From the NCBI GenBank assembly GCA_003416985.1, contig QVIN01000001.1, positions 1,052,601 to 1,116,600 of the forward strand: a stretch of 64,000 nucleotides of DNA, read 5' to 3'. The stretch comes from Duganella sp. BJB480. Its GTDB lineage: Bacteria; Pseudomonadota; Gammaproteobacteria; Burkholderiales; Burkholderiaceae_D. The translations under genes and the position numbers were made by a program. Under the pieces are notes generated by a model. The model ran no database searches, had not been told where the DNA came from, and saw only the letters and a program-made list of their open reading frames with translations. Positions 56,301 to 64,000 of this stretch are shown here, in pieces (the first letter of the stretch is position 1; each line of letters starts with the position of its first letter).

Positions 56301-56395
56301 TTATGGGCGGCCTGATATTGGCCACGGCGCTGACTTTATTATTCCTGCCGGCACTGTATGCGGCATGGTTTAGAGTGAAAAAGTCGGTGAAATAA
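53306..56395 (+). CDS. RND efflux pump inner-membrane transporter
   Basis: A 1029-residue proton-driven pump with two halves of six helices and large periplasmic loops. The TM4 proton-relay pair Asp414-Asp415 lies in LLVDDAIIAVEMM, matching Asp407/408 of AcrB. The N-terminus LTRYLIAVLLIGGMLSYSNLG starts in helix 1. The loop containing DEDPPFTFRAMVVRANWPGA is typical of the HAE-related efflux class, not the heavy-metal CzcA class. The substrate is unknown. The start is coupled to the adaptor. TolC-type channel supply from elsewhere is inferred. Confidence 0.95.
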   Translation: MKGGFNLSRWALEHIPLTRYLIAVLLIGGMLSYSNLGQDEDPPFTFRAMVVRANWPGATSLQMAEQVTDKLEKKLQETPDIDEISSYSKPGETTIILKLRESAPPKEVAQSWYQVRKKIGDMRGTLPPGVQGPYFNDEFGDTYGSIFALSGDGFTYAEMKDYADFVRQQLLGVPLVSKVELFGVQDEKINIEFSHQKFAQLGIPIEAIANQIATQNAVEATGVLVTPTDNLQVRVTGALKTVKDLEDLELRANGTTFRLGDFATIKRQYQDPPGNKMRFNGKEVIGLGVSMEKGGNIIQLGKSMEKTVAAMKAKLPVGIELERVSDQPEAVKASVGEFVHTLIEAVLIVLAVSFVALGMHSKPKLRLDVRPGLVVALTIPLVLSVTFLCMRMLDIDLHKISLGALIIALGLLVDDAIIAVEMMVRKMEEGMSRFDAATFAYTSTAIPMLTGTLITVAGFLPIGLAKSAAGEYTFSLFSVNALALVISWVVAVVFTPYIGYVLLKVKPHAEGGSEHDLFDTPGFRKFRAVVNWCVEYRKTTIAATLLIFALGVYGFKFIEKQFFPDSSRPELMVEMWTPEGTTFAANEAQVKKFEAFIRKQEGVVSVTSYVGTGSPRFYLPLDQIFPQTNVSQIVVLPKDLHARGALRDKIVDIFKHDFPEVRGRVKLLPNGPPVPYPVQFRVTGGEVDKVRAIADQVKDIMRANPNTLGVNDNWNESIKVLRLDLDQDKMRALGVTSQTVMRAANTILSGTTIGQFREDIKLIDIQIRQPVEERNTISVFNDTNVPTASGKSVPISQLARAHFVWEPGVVWREGREWAITVQSDVADNIQGPTVSGQIEPKLKQLRDNLPAGYAITVKGAAADSGSAEASIAANLPLAIFIIFTLLMLQLHSFSRALLVFLTGPLGVAGAAMALLVLGRPLGFVANLGIIALFGMIIRNSVILVDQIEQDIKAGHDPWTAIVESAVRRCRPIILTAAAAALAMIPLSRSVFWGPMAVAIMGGLILATALTLLFLPALYAAWFRVKKSVK

Positions 56396-56433
56396 GGAAA
56401 AAACAGCGGAATGTTGGCGACATATTAAAAATC

Positions 56434-56463
56434 GTCACATTTCGCTGAAAAACCCGTTAGAAT
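56434..56463 (+). promoter_or_regulatory. candidate promoter of tRNA-Leu
   Basis: GTCACA at 56434-56439 and TAGAAT at 56458-56463 are spaced 18 bases apart. A GC-rich discriminator (ACCGCG) follows, as in stable-RNA promoters. It lies 95 bases before the tRNA. Confidence 0.35.
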
Positions 56464-56505
56464 ACCGCGTTGAAGTTGAAAGCTCCTGCGGACTCCAGCG
56501 GGAAT

Positions 56506-56545
56506 AGGGCGACCGTTTTCACTTACGGGTCGCCCTTTGCTTTTG
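56506..56545 (+). terminator. terminator-like hairpin between the efflux operon and tRNA-Leu
   Basis: GGGCGACC at 56507-56514 pairs with GGTCGCCC at 56528-56535, followed by TTTGCTTTTG. It may end the efflux transcript. It also lies between the candidate tRNA promoter and the tRNA, so it must be read through if that promoter is used. Confidence 0.55.
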
Positions 56546-56557
56546 TGCAAACATGCC

Positions 56558-56644
56558 GCGAGGATGGCGAAATTGGTAGACGCACCAGGTTTAGGTCCTG
56601 ACGCCAGCAATGGTGTGGGGGTTCGAGTCCCCCTCCTCGCACCA
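56558..56644 (+). tRNA. tRNA-Leu (anticodon UAG)
   Basis: An 87-base class II tRNA with a 7-bp acceptor stem (GCGAGGA/TCCTCGC), a long variable arm, and an encoded CCA. The anticodon loop TTTAGGT at 56590-56596 holds UAG (56592-56594). It lies 33 bases upstream of tig. Confidence 0.97.
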
Positions 56645-56676
56645 ACTGTATTACTATTTTTTTGGACGATTTTTAC

Positions 56677-58017
56677 ATGGCAACTGCAGTCGAAACCTTA
56701 GGCAAACTCGAACGTCGTATCACGATCTCCTTCCCGCTGACCGAGGTCCGCGCTGAAGTTGAGAAGCGCCTGAAAGTGCAAGCCAAAACGGCTAAGGCAC
56801 CAGGCTTCCGTCCGGGTAAAGTTCCTCTGAAAATGGTCGCGGCACAATACGGTTATCAGATCGAGACCGAAGTGCTGAACGATAAAGTTGGTCGCGCTTT
56901 CAACGACGCCGCCAACGCAGCCGAGCTGCGCGTAGCGGGCTACCCACGCATCGAGCCTAAGGAAGAGTCGCCAGCGGGCGTCCTGACCTTCGACGCGACC
57001 TTCGAAATCTACCCGGAAGTGGTCGTTGGCGACCTGTCGACCGTGGAAATCGAAACCGTCAAGGCCGACGTGTCGGAAACCGAAATCGACAAAACCATTG
57101 AAATCCTGCGCAAACAGCGCGTGCACTTCCACACCAAGGGTGAAGCTGGCGAACATGGCGACGGCGGCGAAGCTGTCGCAGCCAACGGCGACCGCGTGAC
57201 CGTGGACTTCGTCGGTTCGATCGACGGCGTTGAGTTCCCAGGCGGCAAAGCTGAAGACTACGCTTTCGTGTTGGGCGAAGGCCGCATGCTGCCAGAATTC
57301 GAAGCCGCCACCGTCGGCCTGAAAGTCGGCGAAGCCAAGACCTTCCCACTGGCCTTCCCAGAGGACTACCATGGCAAGGACGTAGCCGGCAAAACCGCTT
57401 CGTTCACCATCACCCTGAAGAAGCTGGAATGGGCGCACCTGCCGGAAGTCGACGCTGAATTCGCCAAGTCGCTGGGCGTGGCCGATGGCGACGTCGCCAA
57501 AATGCGCGAAGACATCAAAGTCAACCTGGAACGCGAAGTTGCCGGCCGTGTCAAAGCCCGCAACAAGGAAGCCGTGATGGAAGCGCTGGTGAAAACCGCG
57601 ACCCTGGACGTGCCACAAGCCCTGATCGCCCAAGACACCGAGCGCCTGGCCGAAATGACCCGTCAAGACATGGCTCAGCGCGGCATGAACGTCAAGGACA
57701 TCCCGTTCCCACCAGAACTGTTCGCGGAAAAAGCCGAGCGTCGCGTACGCCTGGGCCTGATCCTGTCGCAACTGGTCGGCGAGAACAAGCTGCAAGCCCA
57801 GCCTGAGCAGGTCAAAGCGCAAGTCGAAGACTTCGCCCAGAGCTACGAAGATCCACGCGAAGTGCTGAAGTACTACTACAGCGACCGTCGCCGCCTGGCC
57901 GAAGTCGAAGCCCTTGTATTGGAAGAAAACGTCGTTAACTACGTCCTGGGCCTGTCGAAAACGTCGTCCAAGGTTGTGGCCTTCGACGAACTGATGGGAA
58001 GCAACGCACAAGCGTAA
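56677..58017 (+). CDS. tig: trigger factor
   Basis: A 446-residue ribosome-bound chaperone and peptidyl-prolyl isomerase. The ribosome-binding domain starts [20 protein letters not shown], with the signature GFRPGKVP near residue 50. An FKBP-like domain (about 165-250; [19 protein letters not shown]) and a helical C-terminal arm follow. The ATG at 56677 is preferred to the in-frame TTG at 56662. Proline codon CCA is frequent here, in contrast with the CCG-rich flanks, a sign of high expression. It heads tig-clpP. Confidence 0.95.
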   Translation: MATAVETLGKLERRITISFPLTEVRAEVEKRLKVQAKTAKAPGFRPGKVPLKMVAAQYGYQIETEVLNDKVGRAFNDAANAAELRVAGYPRIEPKEESPAGVLTFDATFEIYPEVVVGDLSTVEIETVKADVSETEIDKTIEILRKQRVHFHTKGEAGEHGDGGEAVAANGDRVTVDFVGSIDGVEFPGGKAEDYAFVLGEGRMLPEFEAATVGLKVGEAKTFPLAFPEDYHGKDVAGKTASFTITLKKLEWAHLPEVDAEFAKSLGVADGDVAKMREDIKVNLEREVAGRVKARNKEAVMEALVKTATLDVPQALIAQDTERLAEMTRQDMAQRGMNVKDIPFPPELFAEKAERRVRLGLILSQLVGENKLQAQPEQVKAQVEDFAQSYEDPREVLKYYYSDRRRLAEVEALVLEENVVNYVLGLSKTSSKVVAFDELMGSNAQA

Positions 58018-58082
58018 TTCAGCACGGGCCGGATGATGTAATATAAAGCTTCCGGCTTCTAGCTGCTTCACAAGGAAATGGA

Positions 58083-58709
58083 ATGACTGGTATGAACCGT
58101 AATCCGGCGCTGGACACTGAAATGCTCGGCCTGGTGCCGATGGTGGTCGAACAGAGCGGCCGCGGCGAGCGCTCTTATGATATCTACTCGCGCCTGCTGA
58201 AGGAGCGTGTGATCTTCATGGTCGGCCCCGTCAACGACCAGATGGCGAACCTGATCGTCGCCCAGTTGCTGTTCCTCGAAAGCGAGAATCCGGACAAGGA
58301 TATCTCGCTGTACATCAACTCCCCAGGCGGTTCGGTCTCGGCCGGTCTGGCGATCTTCGATACGATGCAGTTCATCAAGCCCGACGTCTCGACGCTGTGC
58401 ACCGGCATGGCCGCCTCCATGGGCGCCTTCCTGCTGGCCGCCGGCGCCAAGGGCAAGCGCTTCTCGCTGCCGAACTCGCGCATCATGATTCACCAGCCGT
58501 CCGGCGGCTCGCAGGGCATGGCTTCGGACATCGAGATCCAGGCCAAGGAAATCCTGTACCTGCGCCACCGTCTGAATTCGATCATGGCTGAACGCACGGG
58601 TCAAACCGTGGAGCAGATCGCCAAAGACACGGATCGTGACCGTTTCATGTCGGCGGAAGAGGCGGTAGAGTACGGTTTGATCGACAAAATGTTGTCCAAC
58701 CGGGCTTGA
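58083..58709 (+). CDS. clpP: ATP-dependent Clp protease proteolytic subunit
   Basis: A 208-residue serine protease that forms the ClpP chamber. The catalytic triad is Ser112 (GMAASMGAF), His137 (IMIHQPSGG) and Asp186 (DTDRDRF), each offset by one from E. coli numbering. It works with ClpX, encoded after a terminator. AAGGAAAT precedes the ATG. The N-terminal propeptide is probably removed as in other ClpP proteins. Confidence 0.97.
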   Translation: MTGMNRNPALDTEMLGLVPMVVEQSGRGERSYDIYSRLLKERVIFMVGPVNDQMANLIVAQLLFLESENPDKDISLYINSPGGSVSAGLAIFDTMQFIKPDVSTLCTGMAASMGAFLLAAGAKGKRFSLPNSRIMIHQPSGGSQGMASDIEIQAKEILYLRHRLNSIMAERTGQTVEQIAKDTDRDRFMSAEEAVEYGLIDKMLSNRA

Positions 58710-58735
58710 TGCTTCCTTCGCAGCATTGCTAAAAG

Positions 58736-58775
58736 AACGCCCGGGCGATTAATCGTTCGGGCGTTTCGTTTTTAT
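58736..58775 (+). terminator. intrinsic terminator after clpP
   Basis: AACGCCCG at 58736-58743 pairs with CGGGCGTT at 58758-58765, with further pairing inside (GCGAT/ATCGT). It is followed by TTCGTTTTTATTT. It implies a separate promoter for clpX. Confidence 0.8.
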
Positions 58776-58779
58776 TTCG

Positions 58780-58828
58780 GGTAGCATGTAGTCGTCGGCG
58801 GACTTTTCCAGACTTCACTTATGCTACC
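58780..58828. repeat. inverted repeat in the clpX upstream region
   Basis: GGTAGCAT at 58780-58787 is the exact reverse complement of ATGCTACC at 58821-58828, with 33 bases between. It lies 44 bases before clpX. It could be an operator pair or an mRNA hairpin; the function is unknown. Confidence 0.3.
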
Positions 58829-58871
58829 TGGCAACAGCAACGCCATTCTGTAACCCAAAGAAAACTGCCCC

Positions 58872-60140
58872 ATGTCAGACAAAAAATCCTCCAGCGGCGA
58901 AAAATTACTGTACTGCTCGTTTTGCGGCAAGAGCCAGCACGAGGTAAAGAAACTTATCGCCGGCCCATCGGTCTTCATCTGCGACGAGTGCATCGACTTG
59001 TGCAATGACATCATTCGCGATGAAACCTCGGCCATCGAGTCGGTCACGGGCGCCAAGTCGGACCTGCCGACCCCGCATGAAATCAAGGACTTGCTGGACC
59101 AGTACGTCATTGGCCAGCAAACGGCCAAGCGCATCCTGTCGGTGGCGGTGTACAACCACTACAAGCGCCTCAAGCACCTGGGCAAGAAAGACGACATCGA
59201 ACTGGCCAAGAGCAACATCTTGCTGGTCGGTCCTACCGGCTCGGGCAAGACCCTGCTGGCCCAGACCCTGGCCCGCATGCTGAACGTGCCATTCGTCATC
59301 GCCGACGCCACCACGCTGACCGAAGCGGGCTATGTGGGCGAGGACGTCGAGAATATCATCCAAAAACTGTTGCAAAGCTGCAACTACGACGTTGAGAAAG
59401 CGCAACGCGGCATCGTCTACATCGACGAGATCGACAAGATCTCGCGCAAGTCGGACAACCCATCGATCACCCGCGACGTGTCGGGCGAGGGCGTGCAGCA
59501 GGCGCTGCTGAAACTGATCGAAGGCACGATGGCGTCGGTGCCACCGCAAGGCGGCCGCAAGCATCCCAACCAGGACTTCGTGCAGATCGACACCACCAAC
59601 ATCATGTTCATCTGCGGCGGCGCGTTCGACGGCCTGGCCAAAGTGATTTCCAACCGTTCGGAAAAATCCGGCATCGGTTTCTCGGCCAGCGTGAAGAGCA
59701 AGAAGGAGCGCAGCGCCAGCGACGTGCTGCTGGAAGCGGAACCGGAAGACCTGATCAAGTTCGGCCTGATTCCAGAGCTGGTGGGCCGCCTGCCGGTGGT
59801 CGCCACGTTGTCGGAACTGACCGAGGAAGCGCTGATCCAGATCCTGGTCGAGCCGAAGAACGCACTGGTCAAACAGTACGCCAAGCTGCTGGACATGGAA
59901 GGCGCCGAGCTGGAAATCCGCCCGGCCGCCTTGCACGCCATCGCCAAGAAGGCGCTGGCCCGCAAGACCGGCGCGCGCGGCCTGCGCTCGATCCTGGAAC
60001 ACGCGCTGCTCGATACGATGTACGAGCTGCCGAACGAAACCAATGTCACGAAAGTGGTCATTGATGAAAACACGATCACCAGCGGCGCCAAACCTTTATT
60101 GATCTATCAAGACCAGGCCAAGGCATCTGGTGAGAATTAA
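58872..60140 (+). CDS. clpX: ATP-dependent Clp protease ATP-binding subunit
   Basis: A 422-residue AAA+ unfoldase feeding ClpP. The N-terminal C4 zinc finger uses Cys15, Cys18, Cys37 and Cys40 (CSFC and CDEC). Walker A is GPTGSGKT with Lys126 and Walker B is VYIDEIDKI. The IGF-type ClpP-binding loop is near residue 270 (SGIGFSASV). Length and motif positions match E. coli ClpX. The clpP terminator and the spacer suggest that it is transcribed from its own promoter. Confidence 0.97.
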   Translation: MSDKKSSSGEKLLYCSFCGKSQHEVKKLIAGPSVFICDECIDLCNDIIRDETSAIESVTGAKSDLPTPHEIKDLLDQYVIGQQTAKRILSVAVYNHYKRLKHLGKKDDIELAKSNILLVGPTGSGKTLLAQTLARMLNVPFVIADATTLTEAGYVGEDVENIIQKLLQSCNYDVEKAQRGIVYIDEIDKISRKSDNPSITRDVSGEGVQQALLKLIEGTMASVPPQGGRKHPNQDFVQIDTTNIMFICGGAFDGLAKVISNRSEKSGIGFSASVKSKKERSASDVLLEAEPEDLIKFGLIPELVGRLPVVATLSELTEEALIQILVEPKNALVKQYAKLLDMEGAELEIRPAALHAIAKKALARKTGARGLRSILEHALLDTMYELPNETNVTKVVIDENTITSGAKPLLIYQDQAKASGEN

Positions 60141-60216
60141 ATAACTTGTGCACACTAACCCCACTCAGCAGCAAAATTCATTTCGCATCCGTGGGGCAAG
60201 GCGGTACAATTTAAAT

Positions 60217-60290
60217 CAATAAAAGAATGCAGGCTTCATTCGGAAAGCCACACGTGACAGCAGCGTTTGTCACGCGTGGCTTTTTTATTT
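60217..60290 (+). ncRNA. candidate small RNA between clpX and lon
   Basis: A promoter-like pair lies just upstream: TTCGCA at 60182-60187, 17 bases, TACAAT at 60205-60210. A strong terminator hairpin ends the stretch about 74 bases later. The region could be a short RNA ending at the clpX terminator. The promoter match is only moderate (-35 4/6, -10 5/6), so this is a hypothesis. Confidence 0.25.
60247..60290 (+). terminator. intrinsic terminator after clpX
   Basis: GCCACACGTGAC at 60247-60258 pairs with GTCACGCGTGGC at 60269-60280, with one A-C mismatch. It is followed by TTTTTTATTT. Confidence 0.75.
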
Positions 60291-60365
60291 GACGCGTTTT
60301 TTTAGAACATGACTAGCTACTTTGAAATTAACCTTTTTAAAGGGAATTATTTCTTGCAGGTCGGT

Positions 60366-60394
60366 CTTGTGATTCGGCAAAACAGCGCCCACAT
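60366..60394 (+). promoter_or_regulatory. candidate heat-shock (sigma-32) promoter of lon
   Basis: CTTGTGA at 60366-60372 and CCCACAT at 60388-60394, separated by 15 bases, resemble CTTGAAA and CCCCATNT. Transcription would start about 20-25 bases before the lon ATG. lon is a known heat-shock gene in E. coli. Confidence 0.4.
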
Positions 60395-60423
60395 CATAAT
60401 CACGCTTTCACATAAGGTACGCC

Positions 60424-62835
<2,412 letters not shown>

Positions 62836-62867
62836 CTTTTACTAGAGTTTAGTAACGGTGGATGCAC

Positions 62868-62898
62868 AAACAGGCGCTTTTATAGCGCCTGTTTGTTA
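62868..62898 (+). terminator. intrinsic terminator after lon
   Basis: A perfect 11-bp stem (AAACAGGCGCT at 62868-62878 and AGCGCCTGTTT at 62884-62894) with a 5-base loop, followed by GTTATTT. Confidence 0.85.
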
Positions 62899-62927
62899 TT
62901 TCACCCCGATTTTCTATGGTGCAGCGC

Positions 62928-62957
62928 TTGACACAGGGGCGGGCTGGCTTGTTTAAT
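62928..62957 (+). promoter_or_regulatory. promoter of hupB
   Basis: A perfect -35 TTGACA at 62928-62933, an 18-base spacer, and TTTAAT at 62952-62957. It should give a leader of about 85 bases before hupB. Confidence 0.6.
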
Positions 62958-63049
62958 ACGGCCTGAGATTTTTCTCGGCCTGGAGAACGGTATTCAAATA
63001 CCGCTATCTACCGGCTAAAACGATATAACCTTTGTGACGGGGAATTGCT

Positions 63050-63322
63050 TTGAATAAGACTGAATTGATCGACCATATTGCTACTACCGCTGATATCTCG
63101 AAAGCGGCTGCTGCACGCGCACTCGACGCGGTGATCGACGGTGTAACCACCACCCTGCAAAAGAACGACAGCGTCACCCTGGTCGGCTTTGGCACCTTCT
63201 CCGTGAGCGAACGCGCTGCCCGTACCGGCCGCAATCCGCGCACCAAAGAAGAGATCATCATCGACGCAGCTAAAGTTCCTAAATTTAAAGCTGGTAAAGC
63301 TTTGAAAGATGCTGTAAACTAA
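63050..63322 (+). CDS. hupB: DNA-binding protein HU-beta
   Basis: A 90-residue nucleoid protein that bends DNA. The N-terminus [20 protein letters not shown] is typical, and the beta-arm contains the DNA-intercalating Pro region (RNPRTKEEI). The start codon is TTG, set 7 bases after GGGGAA; no ATG or GTG fits the conserved N-terminus. It is separated from lon by a terminator and has its own promoter. The tRNA genes downstream have no obvious promoter of their own. Confidence 0.95.
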   Translation: MNKTELIDHIATTADISKAAAARALDAVIDGVTTTLQKNDSVTLVGFGTFSVSERAARTGRNPRTKEEIIIDAAKVPKFKAGKALKDAVN

Positions 63323-63331
63323 CGGACTTCA

Positions 63332-63359
63332 GTGAGCAGCAAGCGGTAAAGTTGCTCAC
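63332..63359 (+). other. hairpin between hupB and tRNA-Val
   Basis: GTGAGCA at 63332-63338 pairs with TGCTCAC at 63353-63359. No T run follows, so it is more likely an RNA-processing or stability element than a terminator. It precedes the tRNA by 12 bases. Confidence 0.35.
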
Positions 63360-63371
63360 GAAACGCAAAAC

Positions 63372-63447
63372 GGGCGGTTAGCTCAGTTGGTAGAGCGGAG
63401 CCCTTACAAGGCTTAGGTCGGGAGTTCGAGCCTCTCACCGCCCACCA
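63372..63447 (+). tRNA. tRNA-Val (anticodon UAC)
   Basis: A 76-base tRNA with acceptor GGGCGGT/ACCGCCC and encoded CCA. The anticodon loop CTTACAA gives UAC. It lies 49 bases after hupB. Confidence 0.97.
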
Positions 63448-63482
63448 GTTTTGCAGCAGTAGGTAGTACCCAGTGTTTTGTT

Positions 63483-63559
63483 GGAGCGGTAGTTCAGTTG
63501 GTTAGAATACCGGCCTGTCACGCCGGGGGTCGCGGGTTCGAGTCCCGTCCGCTCCGCCA
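63483..63559 (+). tRNA. tRNA-Asp (anticodon GUC), copy 1
   Basis: A 77-base tRNA with acceptor GGAGCGG/CCGCTCC and encoded CCA. The anticodon loop CTGTCAC gives GUC. It is identical to copy 2. Confidence 0.97.
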
Positions 63560-63586
63560 ACAAAATACTAAATCGAGTAAGACCAA

Positions 63587-63663
63587 GGAGCGGTAGTTCA
63601 GTTGGTTAGAATACCGGCCTGTCACGCCGGGGGTCGCGGGTTCGAGTCCCGTCCGCTCCGCCA
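63587..63663 (+). tRNA. tRNA-Asp (anticodon GUC), copy 2
   Basis: This 77-base gene is an exact copy of the preceding tRNA-Asp, 27 bases further on. An encoded CCA is present. A terminator follows 10 bases later, closing the tRNA cluster. Confidence 0.97.
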
Positions 63664-63673
63664 AGAACAAGAT

Positions 63674-63712
63674 ACCCCGCAGCTATTTATTAGCTGCGGG
63701 GTTTTTCTTTTT
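63674..63712 (+). terminator. intrinsic terminator of the tRNA cluster
   Basis: ACCCCGCAGCTA at 63674-63685 pairs with TAGCTGCGGGGT at 63691-63702, a perfect 12-bp stem, followed by TTTTCTTTTT. Confidence 0.9.
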
Positions 63713-63731
63713 CCGGCGTATTTAATTGGGG

Positions 63732-64000
63732 TCAGATACCGTCTTGAATGGCAAGCCCTTTCGATAAGTAATTAGGATCGAAAGGCTTGTCATTGTGTAT
63801 CACCCCATAAATCAAGTGAGCCAGTTTGTGCATGACTGCACCGATCACGGCTTTCTGTGCCATGCCAGTCGCGGCAAGCCGCTCGGCGAATTGGCGCAGG
63901 ATGGGGTTATGACGGCGCGCCACCAGGCTAGGCATATACAGCGCAGCGCGCAATGATGTATTGCCTGTTCGACTGATGGTCGTTCGTCCCCTCACTGAGC
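63732..64000 (-). mobile_element. IS110-family transposase, 3' part (truncated by the window edge)
   Basis: The last 89 or so codons of a transposase are visible; the frame is open to the right edge. SVRGRTTISRTGNTSLRAALYMPSLV and the RRHNPILRQFAERL patch are the Transposase_20 C-terminal domain of IS110/IS116/IS902. The catalytic Ser region lies just N-terminal of what is seen. The N-terminal DEDD domain is outside the window, so an intact gene cannot be confirmed. The stop codon lies within GGGGTCAGATACC (63728-63740), probably near the element end. It stands where ppiD is expected from the conserved lon-hupB order. Confidence 0.85.

Noticed and set aside
63483-63663. Tandem tRNA-Asp copies, considered as attachment-site duplication by an integrated element
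   Set aside because: Both copies are full-length with CCA, only 27 bases apart, and no integrase or element lies between them.

Overview
The window is GC-rich bacterial chromosome with densely packed genes and no intergenic gap above about 300 bases. The tig-clpP-clpX-lon-hupB order followed by tRNA-Val and tRNA-Asp genes, the squalene genes hpnCDE, an SDR-type threonine dehydrogenase beside kbl, and many c-di-GMP proteins point to a betaproteobacterium. The family Oxalobacteraceae (Massilia/Duganella/Janthinobacterium-like) fits best. This placement rests on gene content and protein resemblance, not on a database search.

Layout. 1-2.6 kb: end of a membrane protein, a DUF2946 gene, and a divergent FecA-like TonB receptor with a Fur box. 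2.6-6.6 kb: a small ORF, a DUF29 protein, and an uncharacterised exported pair (DUF3142 plus a 790-residue protein). 6.6-13.5 kb, all minus strand: catalase, ClC channel, OmpA/Pal lipoprotein, a UvrD-like helicase with a C-terminal DUF5710 module, and a LacI regulator. 13.7-20.7 kb, plus strand: a YegD-type Hsp70, a DEDDh exonuclease, a metal-uptake cluster (DUF2946-like protein, porin, ZnuA-like protein, ABC-3 permease, no ATPase) and an 11-repeat Sel1 protein. 20.7-25.8 kb: an EAL-CBS-GGDEF protein, then a cupredoxin next to a membrane GGDEF-EAL enzyme. 25.9-31.8 kb: a DUF5694 protein, a prolyl oligopeptidase and a translationally coupled zinc metalloprotease. 31.8-33.2 kb: an ammonium transporter behind a sigma-54 promoter with NtrC-like sites. 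33.2-37.6 kb: an XRE-cupin regulator divergent from kbl-tdh-sdaA, a threonine and serine catabolic unit. 37.6-45.4 kb: a GAF-PAS-GGDEF-EAL protein, thrC-moeA-moaD, a small membrane protein and a flavoprotein. 45.4-52.0 kb: DUF2807 and DUF1700 envelope proteins, then hpnE-hpnD, separated from hpnC by a VOC pair and two small genes. 52.1-56.4 kb: an RND efflux adaptor and pump. 56.5-63.7 kb: tRNA-Leu, tig, clpP, clpX, lon, hupB, tRNA-Val and two identical tRNA-Asp genes. 63.7-64 kb: the 3' part of an IS110-type transposase, cut by the window edge.

Most of this is core metabolism, proteostasis and envelope biology. There is no CRISPR array, prophage or recognised defence island. The least explained pieces are the DUF3142/790-aa exported pair, the ATPase-less metal ABC cluster with its porin and DUF2946-like protein, the cupredoxin/c-di-GMP pair, and the DUF1700-DUF2807 pair with a 45-codon leading ORF. 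Two stretches (about 56.47-56.55 kb and 60.22-60.29 kb) have a promoter-like sequence followed by a terminator-like hairpin and could encode small RNAs or attenuated leaders.
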